64,000 bases of DNA from Harmonia axyridis. Its lineage: Eukaryota > Arthropoda > Insecta > Coleoptera > Coccinellidae. Position 1 is the first letter of the stretch; each line of letters starts with the position of its first letter. The notes beneath the pieces are model-generated. The model saw nothing but the letters and a program-made list of their open reading frames with translations, was not told where the DNA came from and searched no databases. Of the stretch, positions 1-10,152 are shown in pieces. The DNA lies in contig NC_059504.1 in the NCBI RefSeq assembly GCF_914767665.1, positions 8,558,501-8,622,500 on the forward strand, in the 5' to 3' direction. A program made the translations under genes and the position numbers.

Positions 1-2
1 CT

Positions 3-287
3 CGCCCACATGTTGCACAGCCGGTGAAAACATACTTAGAAACGCTCAAATGGGAAGTCCTACCCCACCCGCCGTATAGTCCAGACATTGCTCCGTCTGA
101 TTACCATCTCTTCAGATCGATGACGCATGGCCTGGCTGACCAGCACTTCCATTCCTACGAGGAAGCCAAAAAATGGGTGGATGACAGGATAGAGGCCAAA
201 CCGGTCGAATTTTTTCGCAACGGGATTCGTATGTTGCCAGAAAGATGGGGAAAAGTTGTAGCTAGCGATGGCCAATACTTTCAATAA
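3..287 (+). pseudogene. mariner transposase, C-terminal part (cut by window start)
   Basis: The frame is open from position 3 to a TAA at 285-287 and reads RPHVAQPVK, then WEVLPHPPYSPDIAPSDYHL, then SYEEAK and PERW. These are the last catalytic-region blocks of a mariner transposase. The D of APSD is the third catalytic residue of the DD34D triad; the other two lie before the window. No stop interrupts what is visible. The 3' untranslated part and probable terminal repeat run to about 361, ending in a CACACCTTA-type sequence beside TA. This end differs from that of the common mariner family found elsewhere in the window, so it is probably another lineage. Whether the element is intact cannot be judged from here. 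Confidence 0.85.
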
Positions 288-361
288 TTCATTTGTAACC
301 ATTTTTTCACAATAAAGGCTCAAAATTTGAAAAAAACGGGAAAGACTTATTCACACACCTT

Positions 362-848
362 ATATATATGGTGAAATGGAATCGTTCCTCATATATTTTG
401 CATTCTATTCTGTGAAATCAATATTCTAATCGGAGAATTGAAAAGAAAATTAATTCAGAAGCCGCCCTAAGTTGCAATAAAATTCGGCAACGATTAGCGA
501 AGCGAACGGGGACAAGCCTGATGAGAGCAGCATCTTTGTTGGTTTTTGATATAAATTAAATAAGTCGGTATTAATTCCTGTTGTTGCTGAAGGAATCAAA
601 TCTCATTGGGTACTTTGAATTTCTACACATGTGATTTTTGTTGATCAAGCTTGAAATGCCGCCCTAGGCGACCGCCTACCCTGCCTCCTCCCTAGCGAAG
701 GCGCTGGACTATACTTTACTGAACAATAAAGTGTATTTCAAATCATAAAACCGCAAAACTTCTTCAAAACCCTTGTAAGTGTGGCTTTTGTATTGATTTA
801 TTTTTCGATTAATTCATTCTTCTTCAGTCTTTCCCTCAAAAGCTTGTA
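362..848. other. intergenic or intronic, nothing recognised
   Basis: AT-rich sequence between a mariner end and a rosa element. I see no open frame with recognisable protein similarity, no RNA gene and no clear repeat boundary. Confidence 0.5.
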
Positions 849-1730
849 AAGGGTGGTTTTTTTGAGAGCTATAGAACTTTAAATTGCAATAAAGCCACAA
901 TGGATTATTCGATTGACATGAATTTTATTTATCCGCAAGATAATCTTGTGGCATTACATTTTGAATATGATTTCTGGCATATGACCGCCACGGCTGGCTC
1001 GGATGTAGTCCAATCTGGACGTCCAATCGGCAATAACACGACGAATGTTGTCTTCCAAATGGTCAAGCGTTTGTGGCTTATCGGCATAGACCAATGACAT
1101 TACATAGCCCCACAGAAAGTAGTCTAGCGGTGTTAAATCACAAGATCTTGGAGGCCAATTCACAGGTCCAAAACGTGAAATTAGGCGGTCACCAAACGTG
1201 TCTTTCAATAAATCGATTGTGGCACGAGCTGTGTGACATGTAGCGCCGTCTTGTTGGAACCACAGCTCCTGGACATCATGTTTGTTCAATTCAGGAATGA
1301 AAAAGTTAGTAATCATGGCTCTATACCGATCACCATTGACTGTAACGTTCTGGTCATCATCGTTTTTGAAGAAGTACGGACCAATGATTCCACCAGCCCA
1401 TAAAGCGCACCAAACAGTCAGTTTTTCTGGATGTAACGGTGTTTCGACATACACTTGAGGATTAGCTTCACTCCAAATGCGGCAGTTTTGTTTATTGACG
1501 TAGCCTTCAACCAGAAGTGCGCTTCATCGCTAAACAAAATTCGCTTATGAAAATCGGGAACAACGGCAATCTCATTTTGGGCCCATTGCGAGCGTTGTTC
1601 AGGCGTGAGTCTATTCATGATGAATTGCCAAACCAAACTGAGAATGAATCACTTGACAGCTGTTGAATCGGTCGCCATCTTGTACAGTAATGCCAATTTA
1701 AAGCTATATACCTCGAAAAAATACACCCAT
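849..1730 (-). mobile_element. rosa-type DD41D Tc1/mariner element, copy A, internally deleted
   Basis: Both ends carry the rosa-copy termini: GGGTG plus a T-run, then AGAGCTATAGAACTTTAAAT at the left, and TATATACCTCG before A-run-CACCC at the right. TA dinucleotides flank at 847-848 and 1731-1732. The transposase reads on the minus strand. Around 1418-1636 it has MNRLTPEQR joined in frame to QNEIAVVPDF and then FSDEAHFWL (first catalytic D). Around 954-1454 it has WFQQDGATCHTA (second D) and TPLDYFLWG (third D), with 41 residues between D2 and D3. The helix-turn-helix region is missing, there is a one-base frameshift just after FSDEAHFWL, and about 12 codons are deleted near the C-terminus. 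It cannot make a working transposase but could be moved in trans. Confidence 0.9.
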
Positions 1731-1732
1731 TA

Positions 1733-2155
1733 TTTTCACAAAAACATATTCTGGTGGCTGAGAATCCTAAAGACTCGAGATGAATCGAAAAGAACGAAGG
1801 GGCGAATAATCGAAGATGTTCAGAGAGCGAAGATCTCGAAAAAAAAAGACGCCGGTCGCCGTGCATGACCTACAACAATTACCCGGCCCAATTGAACCGC
1901 ATCCAGGGCCGCCAACCTTGGCGAAAAGGAAGCGAGCTTCATTAATTCCGCTGCAGATCGCGTGGGCGTCTCGAGAGGATATTTTCGCTTGCCCAATTCT
2001 TTAGGGGGGGGGCGGAGAGGGTGGTTCAGATAAGGAATCCGCAAATTGCCGCTAGTTCCACTAATTGGAACGAATTCATCCGGGCCGAGTATTTATTATG
2101 CACGTTTGGTGTAGTCGAAGGAGGAGATAACGTATTACGATTTTCTTGGAGATTG
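1733..2155. other. unassigned sequence between rosa copy A and a hAT element
   Basis: No gene recognised. Short frames open on both strands near 1816-2044, but they show no family similarity and overlap each other, so they look incidental. The tract from 1800 to 2000 is somewhat richer in GC and CpG than its surroundings. Confidence 0.4.
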
Positions 2156-2163
2156 GTCTGTTG

Positions 2164-3283
2164 TAGGGCTGGGACTCTTTAGCCTTTTTGTATTCGAATA
2201 TTCATCCATAAATTTATTCGATTATTCGAATAATTCATTCAAACAACTATTCATGCTTGATTATTCATGAGTAGTCATGAATATTCAACTATTCGTTGAT
2301 TATTCAATGATTATTCAGTGATTATTCAATGATTATTCAGTGATTATTCAGTGATTATTCAATGAATATTCAGTCAATATTCAGTGATTGAACTCATGTT
2401 TTAATGAACCAATAAAATCCGAGCGTTTTGATGAGTGAATATACCCTTTGCGACGTGGTATAATCGTTTTGGTGTTTTGCCTCTCGCCATATACGATCTA
2501 TTAGTGTAACGTCCCACACCGCCATTTTTGGTTCTCCTGTCAGTGTTCGGAATCCAAACAAATAAATTGTCATTCAAATTAGTACGGTCTTGTTGAAGGA
2601 ATTGGCTTATTTTCATAAATAAGAGTACTTATTAGAAGAACGATTTCAGCATTAATTGATAGATCAAAGGAACGAGGTTAATACCAGTAACTTTGAATCC
2701 TGTATTATTCCCCAGATTTTGTAAAAAGCCGTGTTTATTAGTTGAACCTCAAGTTCGAACTTACGGCATTAATCTCGTTTCTTCTGTCTATCAATTAATA
2801 GTAAAATCGTTCCTCAAATAATCTTATTTATCAAAATTAGCCAATTTCTTCAACGACAACGTACTAATTTGAATGACAATTTGTTTGTTTGGATTCCGAA
2901 CACTGACAGGAGTTCAATTGTATCTATCAATTTCAATATTATGTAATTTCCAGTAATTTTAATATTAATAAAACGATTTGTCCGTAGTGAATCACAAAAC
3001 CTTGTTTTAATCATTCCTGAATAGTGAGTCAAGTGATCATTCAAACTTTCATTCGTAACTTCATAAATATCCAATTACTCACTGAATAGAAAACTATTCA
3101 CTGAATAATCAGTGAATACTCAACTATTCACTGATTTATTCATGAATAGAAAAGTAGTCATTGATTATTCAACTATTCAGTTAATATTCATGATTATTCG
3201 AATAATGCAAAATGCAATTATTCGAATAATTATTCAATGATTATTCGAATATTCAAATCATTCATTCATGATTCCCAGCCCTA
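2164..3283. mobile_element. non-autonomous hAT element with perfect 8-bp TSD
   Basis: The left end begins TAGGGCTGGGACTC and the right end finishes GATTCCCAGCCCTA, a typical hAT-superfamily terminal inverted repeat. Both sides are flanked by the identical octamer GTCTGTTG (2156-2163 and 3284-3291), the 8-bp duplication expected of hAT. The subterminal zones (about 2200-2400 and 3060-3260) are tandem variants of TGATTATTCA. The middle holds a long imperfect inverted repeat, about 2530-2700 against 2750-2905. No transposase frame remains, so this 1120-bp element depends on a transposase from elsewhere. Confidence 0.88.
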
Positions 3284-3532
3284 GTCTGTTGTCTGTTGCC
3301 AGGATTGGCGATTTTTCTGCTCGTGTTCTTGTCATTTAGTCTCGAATGGGGGTAAGGAGATGGGGGTATTGTGAGTGAAATGTTTGCTGGTTGGAAATTG
3401 ACCGGAATAGGAACAGCGGAATGAGTGGTACACCTGTAACAGATCGATTGAAAAGTCTCCGGTAGGGTATCCAATCCCGTACCTAAATATCAATCCCACA
3501 AATCCGCGGGATGAAAATGATCAATCCCGATC

Positions 3533-4645
3533 GTCAGTTCTGGCACCGCTCACCGATTTTAGGTAGATCTCACAGTTTTGAGGAAATTCGAACTTAAAAT
3601 TTGGGAAAAATTGAGTTTCCATCAAAAATCGTCTAAATTATTCGTCACAGAACCCTCAAATAACAACGTTTTTTGAACATCGGGTTCTGCTCTGAAACAT
3701 AGTGAGGTTTCAAGGGCGTAGCTTCGGTCCAGGAGAAGTTGCAGCCTCGGGAATTTCTTCCCTTTTTTTTTCGAAAATTTCAGATTTCTACCTATAATTT
3801 CTGAAATAATGTACAAATCACCAAACTGCAAGCATTTTCGTGCTCTACATAATTGAATCAATCAATAAAATGGTACAATAGTCCAATGGAGGAGCTTTTG
3901 AATTTTCTCAATTTTGTAAGGGTTAGGTATGGAAAATTTTACGAAAATTTTTCGACAAAACATTTTTCAGGTGAGATCGAAATTCGGCTAATCAAGGATC
4001 GTCAATTCTGGCACCGCTCACCGATTTGGAGTAGACCTCACAGTTTCGAGAAAATTCGAATTCGAAATTTGGGAAAAAATTGAAGTTCCATCCAAAAATC
4101 GTTATATCTCCTGAATTATTCGTCACAGACCTCTCAAATAAAAACGTTTTTTGAACATCGGTTCTGACCTGAAACATAGTGAGGTTTCAAGGGGGTGGCT
4201 TACGTGCAGGAGATGTTGCAGCCTCGACAATTTCATCCCTTTTTTTTTGAAAAATTCAGAATTTCACCTATAATTTCTCAAATAATGTACTGATCGCCAA
4301 ACTGCAAGCATTTTTGTGATCTACATAGTCGAATCAATCAATAAAATGGTACAATATTCCCATGAAGGAATTTTTGATTTTTTTCAATTTTCTTAGGGAA
4401 AATTTTACGAAAACTTTTCGACAAAAAATTTTTCAGGTGAGATCGAAATTCGGATAATTAGGGATCGTCAATTGTGGCACTGCTCACAGAAGTTGAGTAG
4501 ACCTCATAGTTCTGAGGAAATTCGAACTCTTTGAATTTCCATCAAAAAAATCTTTATATGTCCTAAATTATTCGTCACAGACCCGTCAAATGAACGTTTT
4601 TCTTAATATCGGGTTCTGATATGAAACATAGTGAGGTTTCAAATG
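3533..4645. repeat. tandem array of a ~467-bp unit (about 2.4 units)
   Basis: The block starting at GTCAGTTCTGGCACCGCTCA recurs at 3533, 4001 and 4467, giving periods of 468 and 466 bp. Shared landmarks in each unit are ATTATTCGTCACAGAC, GAGGTTTCAAG, TTTCTGAAATAATGTAC-like text and TTTTTCAGGTGAGATCGAAA. The third unit is truncated. The same unit forms an array at 12590-13935 and occurs singly at 28745-29190. Open frames inside the array are short and not conserved between units, so I read it as satellite-like or transposon-borne repeat, not coding. Confidence 0.85.
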
Positions 4646-4776
4646 TATTTTAAGCTTTCCTCACCACACAACGAATTTGGGACACCCGATACTGTAAATC
4701 ACTAAATTTCCGCATCAGTACAGGAAAATTCGTGCCAAATTCACACAAAAGATTTCTTATTCGAATTCATTTTCAG

Positions 4777-5023
4777 AATTACCCTTCACCGGCTCACTAC
4801 GAAAAAAGTTCGTGCTTTACGTACAGACCACCTGTTACAACAGTTGTAAAGCCATTTATTGCAAGGAAACCAAGATTCGACGCGCCAAAGGAGCACGAAG
4901 GAGCTTTCCACGCAATTTATGATACCGCGACTCCAATGGGCTATAAAGACTCGCCTTCATTTAAGGAAATTCCATTTACATTTACTGCTGAGAGGTTCAA
5001 GAAGAGAAAACAGGACGTCGAAG
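4777..5023 (+). CDS. STPG/SHIPPO-like protein gene, first visible exon
   Basis: Exon bounded by a TTTTCAG acceptor (AG 4775-4776) and an AAG|GTGAGT donor at 5024. It encodes 82 codons plus one base (phase 0 in, phase 1 out). The product begins NYPSPAHYEK and continues through RPPVTTVVKPF, KEHEGAFHAIYD and FTAERFKKRK. PSPAHY is a degenerate P-G-P-x-x-Y motif, as repeated in sperm-tail PG-rich proteins that associate with ciliary or flagellar microtubules. There is no in-frame ATG between the acceptor and a plausible start, so this is an internal exon. Upstream exons were not found in 1-4776 and probably lie outside. It joins in frame to 6224-6483. The gene is well supported by splice sites and frame; the family assignment is less certain. 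Confidence 0.72.
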
Positions 5024-5265
5024 GTGAGTATGTGAAAGGTTCGGATGTTCAGAATGAGAGGAGCAGGAAATTGCTCATGAGGGTTTTTTTCATCTAATTA
5101 GCTAGCGACTCTACCAGACTGTAATTCATTGCAAAAATATGTCTGCTTTGTATTATTATTTAAAGTTCTCAAGCTCTTGAAAAGACACCTAATCATAAGT
5201 TATCAAATTTTTTTTCCTCAAGGCCTCTGCTACATTTCGCGAAAGTTGTGTTCTGCCTATATCTA

Positions 5266-6204
5266 AAGGGTGTTTTTTTTAGAGCTAAAGAACTTTAAAT
5301 TGCAATAAAACAACGATGGATTATTCGATTGACATGAATTTTATTTATCCGCAATATAATCTTGTGGCATTACATTATAAATATGATTTATGGCATATGA
5401 CCGCCACGGCTGGCTCGGATGTAGTCCAATCTGGAAGTCCAATTTTCGATGACTTTTTCCAACATTTGTGGCCGTATATCGGCAATAACACGGCGAATGT
5501 TGTCTTCCAAATGGTCAAGGGTTTGTGGCTTATCCGCATAGACCAATGACTTTACATAGCCCCACAGAAAGTAGTCTAGCGGTGTTAAATCACGAGATCT
5601 TGGAGGCCAATTCACAGATCCAAAACGTGAAATTAGGCGGTCATCAAACGTGTCTTTCAATAAATCGATTGTGGCACGAGCTGTGTAACATGTTGCGCCG
5701 TCTTGTTGGAACCACAGCTCCTGGACATCATGGTTGTTCAATTCAGGAATGAAAAAGTTAGTAATCATGGCTCTATACCGATCACCATTGACTGTAACGT
5801 TCTGGCCATCATCAGTTTTGAAGAAGTACGGACTAATGATTCCACCAGCCCATAAAGCGCACCAAACAGTCAGTTTTTCTGGATGTAAATGGTGTTTCGA
5901 CATACACTTGAGGATTAGTTTCACTCCAAATGCGGCAGTTTTGTTTGTTGACGTAGCCATTCAACCAGAAGTGCGCTTCATCGCTAAATAAAATAAAATG
6001 GAAGTAGTGCGCGATACGTATTCCGCACAGAACCATTATTTTCGAAATAAAATTGCACTATTTGCAAGCGCTGTTCAGGCGTGAGTCTATTCATGATGAA
6101 TTGCCAAACCAAACTGAGAATAAATCACTTCCAGCTGTTAAATCAGTCGCCATCTTGAACAGTAATGCCAACTTAAAGTTATATACCTCGAAAAAAACAC
6201 CCTA
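5266..6204 (-). mobile_element. rosa-type DD41D element, copy B, inside intron 1
   Basis: The left end is AAGGGTG plus T-run and AGAGCTAAAGAAC; the right end is TATATACCTCG, A-run, CACCC, TA. TA duplications lie at 5264-5265 and 6205-6206. On the minus strand the N-terminal stub MNRLTPEQRLQIVQFYFENN and VRNTYRALLPFYF is fused out of frame to the FSDEAHFWLNGYVNK block, so roughly 100 codons, including most of the helix-turn-helix part, are missing. The remaining catalytic domain (about 5388-5960) is open and keeps QQDGATCYTA and TPLDYFLWG with 41 residues between the two aspartates. The element makes up 939 of the 1200 bp of intron 1, and its right edge is only 19 bp from exon 2. Confidence 0.9.
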
Positions 6205-6223
6205 TATAGGATATCTGTTTCAG

Positions 6224-6483
6224 TTCCAGAACCCGACCTCTATCTGCCTAAGGGTTTCGCAGAAAACCGAATCGAGAAAAACTTGAAGCCCTATAGCTTG
6301 TTCAGGCCACCGTTCGATTCAACAGTTCCCAGAGAAATCAACTTTGTGGCATACGATTCTCACCTGAGAGCTGATTGTGCCATGTACCCAAGAGAGACTA
6401 TACCTCCGGGATATAGAGTAAAAACAGGCCACAGCATATTTGTTTCTACAACAACTGGAAGGGATAATTTGAAACTGACATGT
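6224..6483 (+). CDS. STPG/SHIPPO-like protein gene, second visible exon
   Basis: The acceptor is ATCTGTTTCAG (AG 6222-6223) and the donor is TGT|GTAAGT at 6484. With the base carried from the previous exon it encodes 87 codons and ends in phase 0. It opens with VPEPDLYLPKGF, another P-x-P-x-x-Y motif, followed by YSLFRPPFDSTVPREINF, CAMYPRETIPPGYRV and SIFVSTTTGRDN. The frame is open over the whole exon and matches on both sides. A rosa transposon ends 17 bp of host sequence (plus TSD) before the exon, so the polypyrimidine tract is host but the branch point may lie in or next to the transposon. Confidence 0.72.
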
Positions 6484-6699
6484 GTAAGTTTAATTTTGAA
6501 TGTTTTTCATTTTCCGATTTGATATTCCCTGTATGTTTTCTGAGCGTACCGGAAACCTTTTTGGGTCTTAAACAGCTGTATGAACAATCGAAGCAAGAAC
6601 GAGTTTCAGGAGGAGTAAAAAATAGAAAGAGAAACACTCTGGCGGAATCTTCTTGGTTTGGATCTTCCCAGAAAGTTTCTGGGTCTGGATCTTAGCAAA
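6484..6699 (+). other. start of intron 2
   Basis: Begins with a strong GTAAGT donor. I see no gene or defined repeat before the LINE remnant at about 6700. Confidence 0.4.
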
Positions 6700-6960
6700 A
6701 ATATACTGCACCTCCTCACTGGATTTCTCACAGGGCGTTGACGCCGAAGGAAACACTTCATGCGAATGGGTCTAGCAGAAAATGACGAGTGCAGATTCTG
6801 TGGAGAGGAGGAAGAAACTCCGGATCACCTGGTTACGGAATGCCTCACTATCACTTGTCAACGCAAAATCTGCTTCGGACAAGAAACTTGTAGAGTTCAT
6901 TAGAACTCTGGGACTGGAAGGCGAGCTTCAGATCACGTTATGGAGAGATTTCTCATTTGA
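6700..6960 (+). pseudogene. LINE ORF2 C-terminal fragment (R1/Jockey-like)
   Basis: One frame reads HFMRMGLAENDECRFCGEEE followed by ETPDHLVTEC. This is the C-x2-C ... H ... C zinc-binding segment found at the C-terminus of many insect non-LTR retrotransposon polyproteins, just after the RNase H-like region. Stops and frameshifts lie on both sides, and no RT motif is present. It is a 5'-truncated, decayed LINE copy within intron 2 of the STPG-like gene. The exact clade is not certain. Confidence 0.65.
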
Positions 6961-7112
6961 AAAGGAGGAGAAGCGTCTCTTTTCATGGCGAGCTTGTGTT
7001 TGCTAGGCAACACTTTTCCCTCCAGCGGAGGAAAAGTAGAACTTTTAGTTGATATTGTCAGTCAAGATATGACGTTGTTATTGTACGAAAAAAAGTTATT
7101 TTTAGCATCCTA

Positions 7113-7722
7113 TACAGGGTGTTTCCTAAACATGCGGCAAAAATTCAGGGGGTTGTTCCTTGGACTATTTTAAGCATGTTTTGTCCTTGGATGATTTTTG
7201 AAAAACCTCTTTGTTTCGAAGATACAGGGCGAACAACATTTTTCATATTTTTAAAATTAATAATAGTTTAAATAAAAATGCGTACCGCACTGTGTTTACT
7301 AAGTAGGTACAATTTATTTTTAAATTTGTTTAACAACATTCCAATTACTAAAAACGGCCAGTTTTTTGACTAAAAATTGATAAGTGCAGATGAAAATGTG
7401 GAAGACTTGCGAAATCGGATCATTGCTGGGTGTAACTTAATAAGAAATGATCCTGGTGTTTTTGAAAGGGTTCGGCAGTCAATGAGGAGAAGATTGGATG
7501 CTTGTATGCTGGCTAGAGGTGGTCATTTTCAACAGTTTTTGTAGGTTGAGTTGAATTTTCATGTAATTTTCCATAATAAAATGTTATTATCCGAAATTTT
7601 GTTTCCCCTATATCTTCGAAACAAATAGGTTTTTCAAAAATCATCAAAGGACAAAATATTCTTAGAATAGTCCAAGGAACAACCCCCTGAATTTTTGCCG
7701 CATGTTTAGGAAACACCCTGTA
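7113..7722 (+). mobile_element. non-autonomous Tc1/mariner-class element with ~110-bp TIRs, copy 1
   Basis: Starts TACAGGGTGTTTCCTAAACA and ends with its complement, CACCCTGTA, flanked by TA at 7111-7112 and 7723-7724. The inverted repeats run about 110 bp with a few differences. Inside, 7386-7544 encodes NRIIAGCNLIRNDPGVFERV then RRRLDACMLARGGHFQQFL and a stop. This is the C-terminal tail typical of insect Tc1/mariner-like transposases with a DUF4817-type N-terminus. The catalytic domain is gone. It is a deletion derivative, almost identical to the inverted copy at 11254-11850. Confidence 0.85.
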
Positions 7723-7724
7723 TA

Positions 7725-8410
7725 ATCCAAACGGTTGAATTTAGAACTGCGATGCAACGTGACGATCAGCATCACAAGTTCTACAACAACAAAAATTCAA
7801 GCAAATTCATCCAAAGTCAATTTCTCTTCGATGCGGTGTGTGGTTTTTTGTGCCAAAACTTTTGCGACATACGTTATTGTCCTGATCGTGAGCCAAATCT
7901 GCGAAACTACAAGTAGCTATCTTGTCGCAATAACTTTTCGTCGGAAGAATTACTTACGTCCAAATCGATACTAATCTCCTCTGTGCACAATCCACAATCC
8001 TGTGTCCCCCCTTCTGAGCGGTCGGTCCCTCCCTGATTTATCTAACTGCGGGCCGCATTTTCACGATTTCGATTCACAAACAGGATTTCTGGATTGGATT
8101 GCCGCTCTCGCCACTTTAAATTAAGTTTGCTCGCCCCGTATTCGTATCGTATTGTCGTTTCATTATACCGCGTGTTTGCAGCGGGGGTCCTAACAAGGAT
8201 TTAATGAAAAGAAATCTCCCCGCGACGCTGACGATGATTCCTCGCTAAGTGGATTAAGAGAGGAGCAGAGCCCTGGATGACAATGCGGTAATTCCTATTC
8301 AGAAATGGAAGTTTGGCAACTGTCAAATGTACTTTTGGGTGTGGAAGAGCCTTGTTTTGAGAATGGCGAAAAGTGTACAATCCTTTTTTTTATAAGTTTT
8401 CATTTTTGTT
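7725..8410. other. intron 2 sequence without recognised feature
   Basis: Mixed sequence, locally richer in GC around 7980-8290. No conserved protein, RNA gene or repeat end could be identified. It may contain conserved non-coding DNA, which cannot be tested here. Confidence 0.35.
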
Positions 8411-9220
8411 GTACCGGGTTTTTCACCATAATTTGACCCCTCCTTTAACTTTGTTACTAAAAGAGGAACAAAAAAATGTTCATGATTAAAAAGTAAAATA
8501 ACTTATTTCCGCTTTATATATTTATTTTCACAACAATTGTTTCGTCATGATAACATGACTTCGTCAGGTGAGCATGGTAACTAACTACATATTTGGGATA
8601 CAGTTCTTTAAATAGTTCAAAAAATATGGTGTGAAATATAATAAAATCCTGGAAATTCTTGGGTTTCAAAACAGGTTGAGTAAGGGTGATTTATTTAGGT
8701 CGGTTTGGTCGTTGAGGAGAATCTGTTTTTTATGGTATAAACACAAAAAAATGTTCTCTACTAAAGTTTCACGAAATCGACTAAGGTTTTTTAAGATGAT
8801 ATCACAAAACGAAAAATATACAGAGTGGGCAACATATTGATGGCAACTTCATTTTTTCAAATGGAACACCCTGTATATTTTTCTATATTTGACTAGCTCT
8901 CTTTCCCCTGATTTCGAATATATAACATATGTTTGGTCTATCTTTCTTATTCTGAGTACCACAGAGTTTCAAATTTTAAGAACCACCAGACCAGCTAACT
9001 GATCAGTTTTCAATTGGTAGGCTGCCATAACTCAAAATGCTTTTTTTTGAGTTATATCGTTGGCAACGAGGTTGGCAACGATATGACATACGTTTTTCAG
9101 TATAAATTGGAATTTGGATGATTTGGATGCAACTCCATATATCTCCTTGTAACTCCTTGTAGCTTTCTTATTTTTATTGTTCTTCACATAAAGTGAAAAT
9201 ATTTCAAATTTTTCCTCTTT
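8411..9220. repeat. interspersed repeat starting TACCGGGTTTTTCACC, interrupted twice
   Basis: Shares long stretches with 46918-47310: TACCGGGTTTTTCACCATAA, CCTTTAACTTTGTTACTAAA, GAGTGGGCAACATATTGAT, GAACACCCTGTA and GGCAACGATATGACATACG. Only the left arm of the foldback seen at 47090-47679 is present here. The copy is interrupted at 8482 by a retro-insertion and its right side abuts a truncated rosa copy at 9221. No protein is encoded. Confidence 0.7.
8482..8742 (-). mobile_element. retro-insertion with 14-bp target-site duplication
   Basis: The 14-mer ACAAAAAAATGTTC occurs on both sides (8468-8481 and 8743-8756). The paralogous repeat at 46970-46990 shows the uninterrupted site. The 261-bp insert on the minus strand ends in a region with CCTGACGAAGTCATG, ATCATGACGAAACAAT and AATAAATATATAA. 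The GACGAA...GACGAAAC layout resembles 3' ends of Penelope-like or other non-LTR elements. The long duplication is what target-primed reverse transcription makes. I cannot assign the family firmly. Confidence 0.65.
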
Positions 9221-9504
9221 CTCCAAATGAGGCAGTTTTGTTTGTTGACGTAGCCATTCAACCAGAAGTGCGCTTCATCGCTAAACAAAATAAAATGGAC
9301 GTAGTGCGCGATACGTATTCCGCACAGAACCATTATTTTCGAAATAAAATTGCACTATTTGCAAGCGTTGTTCAGGCGTGAGTCTATTCATGATGAATTG
9401 CCAAACCAAACTGAGAATGAATCACTTGACAGCTGTTAAATCGGTCGCCATCTTGAACAGTAATGCCAACTTAATGTTATATACCTCGAAAATAAAACAC
9501 CCGT
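9221..9504 (-). mobile_element. rosa-type element, copy C, 5'-end fragment
   Basis: Matches the transposase-start end of copies B and E: GGCAGTTTTGTTTGTTGACG, then the same deletion junction (AACAAAATAAAATG), then the stub that reads RLQIVQFYFENN on the minus strand. The outer end is TATATACCTCG, an A-rich run and CACCC with TA at 9505-9506. Everything inward of the FSDEAHFW block is missing. It shares the deletion junction of copies B and E, so they belong to one amplified deletion derivative. Confidence 0.85.
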
Positions 9505-9520
9505 TATTTCTTTCGCTATA

Positions 9521-9659
9521 ATTAACATTCATAATGAAATAGTAAAATTGTGGATTTGAAAATATATCACAATCCGACAACCTAACCTAACCTAACCGTG
9601 TTAGGGACATGTAAAAATTACGTATATTACTCCTTCTATCTATGTTCATTGCTCTATGG
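9521..9659 (-). repeat. fragment of the 590-bp MITE family with TTAGG-type units
   Basis: Matches one end of the elements at 52190-52770 and 53543-54135: ATAGTAAAATTGTGGATTTG, ATATATCACAATCCGACAAC and a CTCCTTCTATCTATGTTC-type end. Where other copies read CAACGTAATCTAACC this one has CCTAACCTAACCTAACC (about 9582-9598), i.e. three TTAGG units on the minus strand. Confidence 0.75.
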
Positions 9660-10152
9660 TGGCATCGAATCCCACTCTTCTTTCGAGACCCTACTCCTGA
9701 AATTCTGCTCGCTCCGTTGCATCCTCGGGAATATGTTGGGAAAGCAAATATTCCGCGGAGAGGATCCGATATTTTGACGGTTATTATTCCCTTGACGTTA
9801 ATTGCCAGGTACACATGTCCCGAACTGAACACACGTGTGTTTGCATCGGCAGAATGCTGCAGTTGAAAGTTACTGCGACCGATGCTTCTGACGTCCCATC
9901 AAATCGGAATCGTTTAAAATTCGATATACGCCAGGCAGATGAGTGTGCAGGGGATAAAGTTAGGCATCTGGAGGGCTGGGTGCCGTATGTTTTGGTAAAT
10001 AATATGCAGATGAGGTGCGTGGAGGAGCAGTTTGCATACCTGCCTATCCCATGGACGTCCTGGGGGTTATGGCTGGTTGTTGGACTGTCTTGGTTTCGGA
10101 CGTTAAAAATGATGAGAATGATGGAACCTCTCTGTACAAATGAAGTGACTTA
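9660..10152. other. intron 2 sequence, no gene supported
   Basis: A 115-codon frame (9815-10162, +) is open but has no recognisable motif, no splice context and ends at the inverted repeat that follows. I do not call it a gene. Confidence 0.35.
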
